Shown here one piece after another: positions 1-5,838 of a stretch of DNA of 5,838 nucleotides. A model generated the notes under the pieces. It saw nothing but the letters and a program-made list of their open reading frames with translations. It had not been told where the DNA came from and ran no database searches. The DNA comes from Bacteroidota bacterium (GTDB lineage Bacteria > Bacteroidota > Bacteroidia > AKYH767-A > JABDAW01), in the NCBI GenBank assembly GCA_023251595.1, contig JAHEYM010000274.1, positions 1-5,838 on the forward strand. The letters run 5' to 3'. The position numbers and the translations under genes are program-made. The first letter of the stretch is position 1. Every line of letters begins with the position of its first letter.

Positions 1-750
1 TGCAAAATCTGCCAACGCTTCGTGGTTATATAAAAGATCGAATGGATTTCCGGTGAGTTTATAGTTATAAAACATTAGCAACAACACTGCCGGAACACAA
101 CCGACTGCGAACTTCATAACAGGAATTATTTTTCTCTGTCTGAAATAAATAATAAACGGCCATATAAAAAAAGCGAGTCCCGCAGGAAATTCGCAGAGGA
201 ATGCCGCCCCCGTGAGGAGACCAGCCAAAATAAAATACCGATCCTGTTTCAGTAAATGATAAGCGAATAATAAAAACATGGCAGTCATCACATGTGAGAA
301 AAATGTTCCTGCAAAAACAAAGATAAAAGAGCCGAAAATCGGAATCATGCTTAAGTATACAGGTGAAATATTTGGATTGAGTTTCACAATAGAATGAAAA
401 ATCAACATCACCATCAATACGAATGGAATTACTCCGCAGATTATATCTCCGACTAAGAATGCGGAATTTTCCTGAGACTCATTCACAACGCCTGTTTTCT
501 GTAGTATTTTGTAAAAAATAAAGGTTGAATAGACAGGCAAAGGTGCTTTGTCACTGTAATAATGTCCGCCTACAAAAGCTTTGTCGATAGTCTCATCTTT
601 CCTGTCATCAATATTTGCCGTGTGATGGTAAGTGTGTGATAAAACAGGCAATACTCTGGAAGTAGTGTTCGCATTTCTCCAAACATCAAGATAATAAATC
701 GTCAGAAAAAGATTAACAATGAAAAATATAATATAATATTTATTCAACAT
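1..750 (-). CDS. GT-C/GT39-like membrane glycosyltransferase, N-terminal part (runs off the window)
   Basis: An open frame of 250 codons begins at ATG 748-750 and has no stop before the window edge, so the C-terminus is missing. The product is very hydrophobic, with about seven predicted membrane segments (near residues 5-22, 98-119, 130-150, 152-167, 172-186, 188-203 and 209-228). The long first loop carries acidic residues (D48, D49) and the motif GGHYYSDKAP (61-70). Residues 229-243 contain YNYKLTGNPFDLLYN. An acidic first loop and these two motifs recall bacterial PMT/ArnT-like enzymes, which transfer a sugar from a polyprenyl-phosphate carrier outside the inner membrane. The start lies 3 nt after the rlmB stop with no in-frame alternative upstream, suggesting co-transcription and coupling. 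The substrate cannot be read from the sequence. A polytopic protein of another class is possible but less likely. Confidence 0.8.
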   Translation of the reverse strand, partial: MLNKYYIIFFIVNLFLTIYYLDVWRNANTTSRVLPVLSHTYHHTANIDDRKDETIDKAFVGGHYYSDKAPLPVYSTFIFYKILQKTGVVNESQENSAFLVGDIICGVIPFVLMVMLIFHSIVKLNPNISPVYLSMIPIFGSFIFVFAGTFFSHVMTAMFLLFAYHLLKQDRYFILAGLLTGAAFLCEFPAGLAFFIWPFIIYFRQRKIIPVMKFAVGCVPAVLLLMFYNYKLTGNPFDLLYNHEALADFA

Positions 751-753
751 ATA

Positions 754-1506
754 TTATACTTTGCTCATTGCGGTTTTTTGTTTCACTGCTTCAAACATGA
801 TGATACCGGCAGCTACCGAAACATTTAACGATCCGATATTTCCCGGCATCGAGATTTTTGCCCATTCCTGCGCATATTTCAGATATTCATTTGAAATTCC
901 ATTTTCTTCAGAACCTAGAAGAAGTACAGTCGGAACACTGAAATCAACTTCAAAATAGTTCTTTTCTGCATCTTCAGTACAGGCAACAATCTTAACTCCG
1001 CTTCCATGCAAATAATCGAGAACTTCTTTCAGATTGTGATCGCGACAGAGTGTCATGTGATGGAGTGCACCTGCCGATGACCTGAATGTATCTTCATTGA
1101 TCTGCGCGGAGCCCTGTGCAGGGATGATCATCGCATGAACTCCTGCTGCATAGGCTGTTCTCGCAATGGCACCAAAATTTCTGACATCCGTAATCCGGTC
1201 CAGCAAAACCAAAAATGGCACTTCACCCTTTTCATATATAGTTGGCAAAATATCCGCGATATCGAAATATTCAATTCCCGATAAGTACGCAGCCACACCC
1301 TGATGTTTACCCGGCGCCATTCTGTCGAGTTTTTCTGTCGGTACCAATTTAAACGGGATCCTGCCTTCTCTTGCTAGTTTTTTTAATTCAAATACTAATT
1401 CCCCTTTCAGATTTTCCTGAATGAAAATCGTATCGATCTGTTTCCCGCTTTTTATTCCTTCAATGACCGGATGTAATCCTGTAATTAAATTTCTGTTATT
1501 TTTCAT
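754..1506 (-). CDS. rlmB: 23S rRNA (guanosine-2'-O)-methyltransferase RlmB, TrmH/SpoU family
   Basis: The 250-residue product has the full SpoU/TrmH layout. An N-terminal substrate-binding domain (about 1-80) opens with ITGLHPVIEGI and ends with the typical HQGVAA (68-73). The knotted SPOUT methyltransferase domain follows. Motif 1 is DRITDVRNFGAIARTA (103-118), with the family's conserved N110 and R116; motif 2 is LGSEENGIS (197-205); motif 3 is MPGNIGSLNVSVAAG (220-234). Family members use S-adenosylmethionine to methylate a ribose 2'-OH; RlmB acts on G2251 (E. coli numbering) in the peptidyl-transferase P loop. The frame also extends upstream to a GTG at 1537-1539, but ATG 1504-1506 gives the usual family length and sits after an A/T-rich leader, so I chose it. 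It is certainly a TrmH-family methyltransferase. RlmB is preferred over a tRNA-directed TrmH because of the N-terminal domain and length. Confidence 0.9.
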   Translation of the reverse strand: MKNNRNLITGLHPVIEGIKSGKQIDTIFIQENLKGELVFELKKLAREGRIPFKLVPTEKLDRMAPGKHQGVAAYLSGIEYFDIADILPTIYEKGEVPFLVLLDRITDVRNFGAIARTAYAAGVHAMIIPAQGSAQINEDTFRSSAGALHHMTLCRDHNLKEVLDYLHGSGVKIVACTEDAEKNYFEVDFSVPTVLLLGSEENGISNEYLKYAQEWAKISMPGNIGSLNVSVAAGIIMFEAVKQKTAMSKV

Positions 1507-1540
1507 ATTTATTTTGACTCTCAACAGTTTGCACGACACA

Positions 1541-1563
1541 CCCCTGACCCCTCTCGAGAGGGG
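1541..1563. repeat. GC-rich palindromic intergenic repeat between the lipoprotein gene and rlmB
   Basis: Positions 1548-1563 read CCCCTCTCGAGAGGGG, a perfect 16-bp palindrome, preceded by CCCCTGA at 1541-1547. It sits in the 68-nt gap between two same-strand genes. On the minus strand the transcript would read CCCCTCTCGAGAGGGGTCAG and could fold into a hairpin, but no T run follows in that direction, so it is not a convincing terminator for the operon. From memory, AGAGGGGTCAGGGGTGTGT-like sequence is a recurrent intergenic repeat in Bacteroidota. It could modulate read-through or mRNA stability; that is inference. Confidence 0.65.
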
Positions 1564-1574
1564 AATTTATTTAT

Positions 1575-2834
1575 TTAATCTGAATAAACTCTTCCTTGTC
1601 TCCAAGTATCAACAGCGCGGTACCATGACGTTTCGTATAGTGGAGCACGATTCAACATAAAATCATTTAAGGTGAATGGATTTCTCACTTTAATAAAACT
1701 GAAACTGAGTGACAACATTGCGCCAGTTTCGCCATACGTCCAGTTTTCGCTGTTCTCGCCCCGGTATACAACATTAGGTGCACCGAAAACTATATATATA
1801 ATTCCGCGGTCTGTTTTCCAACCTTCGAGATATGAAGTAAATAATATGTTGGCATTCATCACTCTTGTATAAAATCTCCTGATTAATTCTCGCGCACGCT
1901 CCTGATTTCCGGCGAGATTCACCCAAAATTTATCCAGTGCCAGCTTTTGATTTGATGCTCCCACTAAATCATCGTATTCTTTATGCGAGGTGATGTATCG
2001 AAGGGGTTCCAATAATTGATCAATTTTAGACACTTCCGGAAAATCGGATTTAAACCTGAATATTGTAAATCCCTCTCTGCCCGAACTATCACTTTGCACG
2101 TGATATAGTCCTTCACCCGGGAGACATAAAGCGGTATTTTTCGCCAGGTCGATGATGAATGAACTGTCAGCTACGTAATCAAATGCTTTGAGATTTTCAA
2201 TTGCGAAAGGGGGAACCGCTATCGGAAAACTTCTTTTAAAATACTTCACGTAGAATTTGTGTACACCGGCGTCTCGGTGACGAATCCTTACAGAATCGCT
2301 TGCAGCTATATAGTTATCGAAATAAGGTTCTTCTGAATTTTTATGTGTCATCAAAAAGAACTGTGCCGTTTGCGGAGTGCTTTTATCTATGCTGAGGAAA
2401 TTCAGCGCGAATTGTTTTCGATTTAAATCCGTGAGCCGTAATTCCAGCGTTCCACTGACACAATTAGCAGATTTGCAATCAAAATGTCCGATTAAGAGAT
2501 TTGTCGTTTCATCCATCCGTGAATCGGTCAATTGTACGGAGCCGGTATCGGTTGCAATCTGTGATTCAACATTCCCGAACAATCGGTATGAAATCTTAAA
2601 AACTGCCCCAAATTTCTGATCTTCCTGACGCGTATAGAGCAATTCGTCAGTGTTTATCTTGTAATATACCCTTGTGCTGTCGGTCGAAAAATGATAAAGT
2701 GTATACTCGGGATGAAGGAAATTTACCCCTGATTTATAGAGATATGAAAGATTCTGATTGCTGAGTTTGTCGGAGACAAAACAGCCTGATAAAGAGAGCA
2801 GTAAAACAGCAATGACAGTAAGTCTGAGCCTCAT
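1575..2834 (-). CDS. GWxTD domain-containing outer-envelope lipoprotein
   Basis: The 419-residue product begins with a short basic n-region and a hydrophobic stretch ending in LSGC (15-18), a lipobox with C18 as the predicted lipidated cysteine. The middle (about 40-260) looks beta-rich, with many alternating polar/hydrophobic stretches suggesting one or two beta-sandwich domains. The C-terminal part holds the name-giving motif GWKTDRG (338-344), followed by IYIVFGAP (346-353) and NWTYG (364-368), and ends in an aromatic-rich tail. GWxTD proteins are known mainly as Bacteroidota proteins of undetermined function. ATG 2832-2834 is the natural start because the signal sequence begins there. The gene lies 56 nt after the Omp85 gene on the same strand, and a shared envelope role is an inference. 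No recognised enzyme motif is visible. Residues after C18 (FVSDK) do not clearly match a known surface-export signal. Confidence 0.88.
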   Translation of the reverse strand: MRLRLTVIAVLLLSLSGCFVSDKLSNQNLSYLYKSGVNFLHPEYTLYHFSTDSTRVYYKINTDELLYTRQEDQKFGAVFKISYRLFGNVESQIATDTGSVQLTDSRMDETTNLLIGHFDCKSANCVSGTLELRLTDLNRKQFALNFLSIDKSTPQTAQFFLMTHKNSEEPYFDNYIAASDSVRIRHRDAGVHKFYVKYFKRSFPIAVPPFAIENLKAFDYVADSSFIIDLAKNTALCLPGEGLYHVQSDSSGREGFTIFRFKSDFPEVSKIDQLLEPLRYITSHKEYDDLVGASNQKLALDKFWVNLAGNQERARELIRRFYTRVMNANILFTSYLEGWKTDRGIIYIVFGAPNVVYRGENSENWTYGETGAMLSLSFSFIKVRNPFTLNDFMLNRAPLYETSWYRAVDTWRQGRVYSD

Positions 2835-2890
2835 AGTAGCTTCGAGTAGGAAGGAGTAAAAATACGAAAAATTCGGGAACCGGCGAGGGG

Positions 2891-4672
2891 TCAGAAATAG
2901 TTTATCAAACCGAAGTGAATCTTGGCATTTTTGAAGTAGATCGGGTTCGAAAACTCACGTCCCAGCGCGTAACTGACCGAAAAGATTCCGAGCTTTGTCT
3001 GGAATGTGATTCCCGTTCCGAAGCCAATCGGGGTGTCGCTGGCGGGATTCGTCCGGCTCTTTCGATGCCAGGAAGCGCCATTAATGAAGAGGAAGAGATA
3101 AGAGTTGGTTTCCATCAGATAACGATACTCCAACTTGAAAATAGTGTAATCGGATGCGAGAATAGATTCTTCATCAAACCCTCTCAGCGATTTTAATCCA
3201 CCGATTCTGAATAATTCATTGCTGAAAATATCGGGCGCAATTAAAAAAGCGCCCTTCATCCCCAAATCAAGAACTGTTCTTTTTCCGGTTTGTAAATATA
3301 AATCACCTGAATATTCACCATTATATTGCGTGCTTTTTAATTGAATACTGTCATATAATTTTTCGTCAATCTTCTGATTTTTAAGGATATGTTTTGTTCC
3401 AACTGTGCCCGTTGCGGTAAGTGTATATCCTTTTCTTGGATTAAGTCTGTAGTCTACCTTCTCTGTCCGGATGCCCAACCCGTAACGCTGTATTTTGTAG
3501 TCGGCATAAGTTGGCAATGCAGTGAGATATTGAAGTCCGGAGGTTGAAATTAATGAAGAAGTTTTATTCTGAACAAATGCTTTTAAATAATTTCCGCCTG
3601 TCAAAATATATTGAATTCCGGTGATGAGATCTGCATCTATATAGGTAGTATCTTTTTTATAAAGTGAAAATTGTAAATCCGCTCCAAACGGAGTACGCAA
3701 AACGAAAGGGTAGAGGAGAGCGGTTTTTAAATCTGCCGTATGCGCCTCCGGTTGTTTCCAGTTGATATCCAATAATTCACCTTTTCCGTACGCATTGTGA
3801 AGACGGAGATGTGCTTCACCCGTGAGAAACACGCGCTGACCCTCGTTGGGCGCGCCCTGGACCCCAAAATTTTCGTTCGGAATGACCCCTACTATTGCAT
3901 CAAACTGACTCGCCTGTTTTTTATCGAGATTTAAAATCAACTTAGTGTTTTCCTGTAAAAACAATACTTTAAATCCTTCTTTTTCTGTTACAAATGGTAA
4001 TTCCCGAACCCGTGCAGGAACTTTTCGGATGAGTGATTCATTATATGGATCGCCGGGTTTAATTCCAAGATAACTTTGTAAATAACGCGATGAAAGATTT
4101 GCCGTACCACGTACGACGATACTGTCGATTTTTACGAAACGATTTTTCTGAAGATAAATTTGTGCCGACACATTCTCATGATCGAATATTAAATTATTTA
4201 ATCTGAGCGACGCGAAAGGATACCCGTTATTTTCGCAGGACTCCAATATCTTCTCAAATAATCTCCCTGTTTGTTCCATGCTGAATACGCTTCCCTGAAA
4301 TAATTTCTCAGAATATCCCGACTGTCGTAAGGTTACATGATCGGCATTTCCGGATGAGAGTTTTATCCATCTGTATGATTCTCCTGCATGCAAATAAACT
4401 TTCAAATTCAGACTGTCACCGCCGGTGCTGTCGAACGATGCGGCAAAATATCCGAGAGAATAAAGACGGTGAAGACATTGCTGAACCTCACCCGATTGAT
4501 CTTTCTTTGTATTAAATTCTTTTTTTAATAAAATTTTATTTTCTATGCTTCCAATAATTAAAGATGTAGTGGAGTCGATCGGTAAAATCTGCAAATGAAA
4601 TTTTCCTTGTGAAAATATATTTTCACCATAAAATATAAAAAGAAAAGAAATAACAACAATTTTAATTTTCAT
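2891..4672 (-). CDS. Omp85-superfamily outer-membrane protein, BamA/TamA-like
   Basis: The 593-residue product has a signal peptide (about 1-21, probably cleaved just before QGKFH). About 225 residues follow that look like three POTRA modules (roughly 27-97, 98-178 and 179-249; the last has the typical IDSIVVRG ... YLGIKPGDPYN). The rest is a beta-barrel. The barrel shows GGLKSLRGF (491-499), matching the conserved loop-6 [VL]RG[FY] motif of Omp85 proteins. The chain ends in FGLINYF, with a terminal aromatic residue as expected of an outer-membrane insertion signal. Three POTRAs and this length resemble TamA (E. coli TamA is 577 residues) more than the longer five-POTRA BamA, so a role in outer-membrane protein assembly or secretion is likely, with the partner unknown. 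ATG 4670-4672 overlaps the ung stop as ATGA, and the signal peptide begins there. A TTG at 4682-4684 is a poorer start. POTRA boundaries are by eye. Confidence 0.9.
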   Translation of the reverse strand: MKIKIVVISFLFIFYGENIFSQGKFHLQILPIDSTTSLIIGSIENKILLKKEFNTKKDQSGEVQQCLHRLYSLGYFAASFDSTGGDSLNLKVYLHAGESYRWIKLSSGNADHVTLRQSGYSEKLFQGSVFSMEQTGRLFEKILESCENNGYPFASLRLNNLIFDHENVSAQIYLQKNRFVKIDSIVVRGTANLSSRYLQSYLGIKPGDPYNESLIRKVPARVRELPFVTEKEGFKVLFLQENTKLILNLDKKQASQFDAIVGVIPNENFGVQGAPNEGQRVFLTGEAHLRLHNAYGKGELLDINWKQPEAHTADLKTALLYPFVLRTPFGADLQFSLYKKDTTYIDADLITGIQYILTGGNYLKAFVQNKTSSLISTSGLQYLTALPTYADYKIQRYGLGIRTEKVDYRLNPRKGYTLTATGTVGTKHILKNQKIDEKLYDSIQLKSTQYNGEYSGDLYLQTGKRTVLDLGMKGAFLIAPDIFSNELFRIGGLKSLRGFDEESILASDYTIFKLEYRYLMETNSYLFLFINGASWHRKSRTNPASDTPIGFGTGITFQTKLGIFSVSYALGREFSNPIYFKNAKIHFGLINYF

Positions 4673-5370
4673 GAAATTTTCCAATCGATTTCTTTTTTGC
4701 CTTGTTCTCTCAGTATTTTATTTACGGTTGAAAAATGTTTACAACCGAAAAATCCGGCGTATGCAGAAAAAGGCGATGGGTGGGCCGCCTGAAGTATGAA
4801 ATGTTTTTTCGCATCGATAAGTGTTGCTTTTGATTGTGCAAATTTCCCCCATAAAAGAAATACAATACCTTCTCTTTGGTCGGACAACGAACGAATAACT
4901 GCATCCGTAAATTGCTCCCAGCCATGGTTCTGATGCGATGCAGGAGTATTTTCGCGCACCGTAAGAATCGCATTTAAAAGAAATACACCTTGCCTTGCCC
5001 AGGATTCTAAATTCCCATTGAAATAAGAATTTTCAATCCCTGTATCTTCTTTTATTTCTTTGAAAATATTGACTAGTGAAGGAGGAGGTTTCACCCCATC
5101 CGGAACAGAGAAACAAAGTCCGTGCGCTTGTCCCGTTCCATGATAAGGATCCTGACCTAAAATCACAACTTTCACCTCTTCAAATGGGGTAAGATCAAAT
5201 GCATTAAATATTTTATTTCCCGGGGGAAAAACCTTCACCCCAATCTTTTTTTCCTGCAAAAGAAAATTCTTCAATTCCGCGAAATAAGGAGCATTGAATT
5301 CGTCAGCCAGACGAAGTTTCCAACTCTCGGAGATTTTAGGTGAAACAGGGGCTACGGTCAGCATTGGCAT
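4669..5370 (-). CDS. ung: Uracil-DNA glycosylase, family 1 (Ung)
   Basis: The enzyme removes uracil from DNA to begin base-excision repair. The 233-residue product carries all family-1 signatures: LGQDPYHG (71-78) with catalytic D74; F87 in GLCFSVP for base stacking; PPPSL (96-100); FLLNAILTVRENTPASH (130-146) with the uracil-reading Asn at 133; GWEQFTD (150-156); LLWG (172-175); and HPSPFSAYAGFFGCKHF (197-213), where H197 is the catalytic histidine and the following loop is the DNA-intercalation loop. The length is normal for Ung and nothing essential is missing. Two ATGs are possible, at 5368-5370 and 5362-5364, two codons apart with no effect on the domain; the first is given. It is the first gene of the apparent operon, and its last codons overlap the Omp85 start by 4 nt, implying translational coupling of two unrelated functions. 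Confidence 0.97.
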   Translation of the reverse strand: MPMLTVAPVSPKISESWKLRLADEFNAPYFAELKNFLLQEKKIGVKVFPPGNKIFNAFDLTPFEEVKVVILGQDPYHGTGQAHGLCFSVPDGVKPPPSLVNIFKEIKEDTGIENSYFNGNLESWARQGVFLLNAILTVRENTPASHQNHGWEQFTDAVIRSLSDQREGIVFLLWGKFAQSKATLIDAKKHFILQAAHPSPFSAYAGFFGCKHFSTVNKILREQGKKEIDWKIS

Positions 5371-5403
5371 TAATGTGTGAGTCCGCGAAAACGTCGGTCA
5401 GTA

Positions 5404-5411
5404 CAAATATA
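5404..5411 (-). promoter_or_regulatory. Candidate Bacteroidota-type -7 element (TATATTTG) for the ung operon
   Basis: On the minus strand this octamer reads TATATTTG, an exact match to the TAnnTTTG -7 element of Bacteroidota primary-sigma promoters. Transcription would begin near 5397, leaving a leader of about 27 nt before the ung ATG. No clear TTTG -33 element is seen 17-20 nt further upstream, so the call rests on one half-site and its position. Confidence 0.45.
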
Positions 5412-5440
5412 CATAAATTTTGACTCAGCATTTTTTGATC

Positions 5441-5528
5441 GGTTGATCGGTTGATAGGTTGATAGGTTGAAGGGTTGAAAGGTTGAAGGGTTGAAAAGTT
5501 GAAAGGTTGAAAAGTTGAAGGGTTGGAG
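5441..5528. repeat. Tandem array of eleven 8-bp units (GGTTGAWN type)
   Basis: Eleven consecutive octamers keep perfect 8-bp phase: GGTTGATC, two of GGTTGATA, then GGTTGAAG or GGTTGAAA with two AGTTGAA(A/G) variants, ending in GGTTGGAG. A degenerate unit (TTTTGATC) flanks the left end at 5433-5440. Unit variants are ordered: the T-containing forms sit at the ung-proximal end and the A forms at the distal end, as expected from local slippage or unequal exchange. On the ung-coding strand the array reads TTCAACCT/TTCAACCC, a type familiar between Bacteroidota genes. The array is not coding despite being open in several frames. Confidence 0.93.
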
Positions 5529-5541
5529 AATACGAACAATC

Positions 5542-5558
5542 AAAAACCCCAGAGGGGT
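5542..5558 (-). terminator. Short terminator-like hairpin with T run
   Basis: Read on the minus strand, ACCCC-TCT-GGGGT forms a 5-bp stem with a 3-nt loop (arms 5554-5558 and 5546-5550) and runs directly into TTTTG (5-T run including the last stem base). This could end transcripts entering from the right before the ung promoter. The stem is short and the sequence belongs to a repeat-rich stretch, so it may only be part of a dispersed repeat. Confidence 0.35.
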
Positions 5559-5568
5559 GAAAGGTTGG

Positions 5569-5670
5569 TAGCCCGGGATGAAATCCCGGGTTGAATGATG
5601 CCCCACCATTTCCCGGCACCCGTCAAGGGTGAACAATTTTATGAAAAAGTGAATATGGGGAAAGGCATTT
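5569..5670. repeat. 102-bp direct repeat, copy A
   Basis: This segment aligns without gaps to 5737-5838; I count 22 mismatches in 102 positions (about 78% identity). It opens with an 8-bp perfect hairpin, CCCGGGAT (5572-5579), loop GAA, ATCCCGGG (5583-5590), extendable by a G-T and an A-T pair. A second complementary pair, TTTCCC (5609-5614) and GGGAAA (5658-5663), could enclose the rest of the unit. The ten bases CCCGTCAAGG (5619-5628) are identical in both copies. No transposase or target-site duplication is visible; it resembles REP- or MITE-like intergenic repeats but cannot be classified here. Confidence 0.85.
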
Positions 5671-5711
5671 CTACGTTCCTGTCCATGATTCCTTGAATCG
5701 AAAACAGCTAG

Positions 5712-5728
5712 GAAGTCCGCAGGACTTC
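5712..5728. repeat. Inverted repeat GAAGTCC-GCA-GGACTTC
   Basis: A perfect 7-bp inverted repeat with a 3-nt loop lies in the spacer between the two 102-bp copies, 8 bp before copy B. Its geometry (short perfect stem, trinucleotide loop) matches the hairpins that open the 102-bp copies, suggesting it is part of the same modular repeat family. No T run follows on either strand, so it is unlikely to be an intrinsic terminator. Confidence 0.7.
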
Positions 5729-5736
5729 AACCCGAA

Positions 5737-5838
5737 TAGCCAGGGATAAAATCCCGGGTAAAAGACGCCACCACCATTTCCCCGCGCCCGTCAAGGATGT
5801 TCGATTTGATGAAAGAGGGAGAATGGGGAAAGCCATTT
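5737..5838. repeat. 102-bp direct repeat, copy B (reaches the window edge)
   Basis: This copy matches 5569-5670 in the same orientation, 168 bp downstream. Its opening hairpin is CCAGGGAT (5740-5747), loop AAA, ATCCCGGG (5751-5758), so one base change leaves an A-G mismatch that copy A lacks. The outer arms are better kept here: TTTCCCC (5777-5783) and GGGGAAA (5825-5831), a 7-bp stem. The match runs to the last base of the window, so the true unit may be longer than 102 bp and further copies may follow. Confidence 0.82.

Larger units (their letters stand above)
5371..5838. other. Gene-free, repeat-rich intergenic region upstream of ung
   Basis: No reading frame on either strand here has a recognisable protein signature. 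The frames that exist on the minus strand translate the 8-bp array into STFQPFN-type low-complexity peptide and the hairpin repeats into proline/glycine-rich peptide, so I treat them as spurious. The region holds, from left to right, a candidate promoter, a tandem octamer array, a terminator-like hairpin, and two copies of a 102-bp repeat flanking a spacer that contains another hairpin. The next gene to the right is not in the window, and the second repeat copy reaches the window edge, so it may continue. Confidence 0.8.

Noticed and set aside
1548..1563. Intrinsic terminator ending the upstream genes before rlmB
   Set aside because: The palindrome is strong, but on the transcribed strand it is followed by TCAGGGG rather than a T run.
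2835..2890. Promoter in the gap upstream of the GWxTD gene
   Set aside because: A TATTTTTA stretch resembles TAnnTTTG only loosely and has no matching upstream element; read-through from ung/Omp85 explains expression.
2915..3196. Plus-strand reading frame of 93 codons opposite the Omp85 barrel
   Set aside because: It lies wholly within a well-supported gene on the other strand and has no recognisable motif. The other short plus-strand frames at 761-958, 1421-1660, 1672-1872 and 2377-2619 are rejected for the same reason.
4722..4973. Minus-strand 83-codon frame inside ung
   Set aside because: It is out of frame with the complete, motif-rich ung gene and encodes nothing recognisable.
5441..5528. 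CRISPR array
   Set aside because: The 8-bp units are contiguous with no spacers and no cas genes are nearby; it is a simple tandem repeat.
5336..5636. Three overlapping minus-strand reading frames of 64-88 codons across the repeats
   Set aside because: Their translations are low-complexity STFQPFN-type peptide from the 8-bp array plus peptide from the hairpin repeats. All three minus frames are open only because the array lacks stops.
5569..5838. Insertion sequence or transposon
   Set aside because: The two 102-bp copies are direct, not terminal inverted repeats, the DNA between them encodes no transposase, and no target duplication is visible.

Overview
The window looks like chromosomal DNA from a member of the Bacteroidota. 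The reasons are: a GWxTD-domain lipoprotein, a family I associate with this phylum; A/T-rich leaders without clear Shine-Dalgarno sequences; a TAnnTTTG-type promoter element; and 8-bp TTCAACC-type tandem arrays and hairpin repeats of the kind common between Bacteroidota genes. I cannot place it below phylum. GC content is moderate, roughly 40% by eye.

All protein genes lie on the minus strand and read right to left as one probable transcription unit. In order they are: ung (uracil-DNA glycosylase, 4669-5370); an Omp85/TamA-like outer-membrane barrel protein (2891-4672), joined to ung by an ATGA stop/start overlap; a GWxTD-domain lipoprotein (1575-2834) after a 56-nt gap; rlmB (23S rRNA guanosine 2'-O-methyltransferase, 754-1506) after a 68-nt gap holding a perfect 16-bp GC-rich palindrome; and the first 250 codons of a GT-C/GT39-like polytopic glycosyltransferase (1-750, running off the left edge) after a 3-nt gap. 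The set mixes DNA repair, rRNA modification and envelope functions. The Omp85 protein and the lipoprotein next to it are the most interesting pair, because Omp85 machines usually work with periplasmic or lipoprotein partners and the role of GWxTD proteins is not established.

The right-hand 468 bases (5371-5838) hold no convincing gene. They contain a candidate promoter for the ung operon (5404-5411), an in-phase tandem array of eleven 8-bp units (5441-5528), a short terminator-like hairpin (about 5542-5558), two 102-bp direct-repeat copies about 78% identical and 168 bp apart (5569-5670 and 5737-5838), each opening with a CCCGGGAT-type hairpin, and a further hairpin between them (5712-5728). 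The short reading frames across this region are translations of repeats.

I see no CRISPR array, tRNA, rRNA, transposase, toxin-antitoxin pair or defence system. The unusual content is the repeat mosaic upstream of ung and the Omp85-GWxTD gene pair, not a clearly new system.
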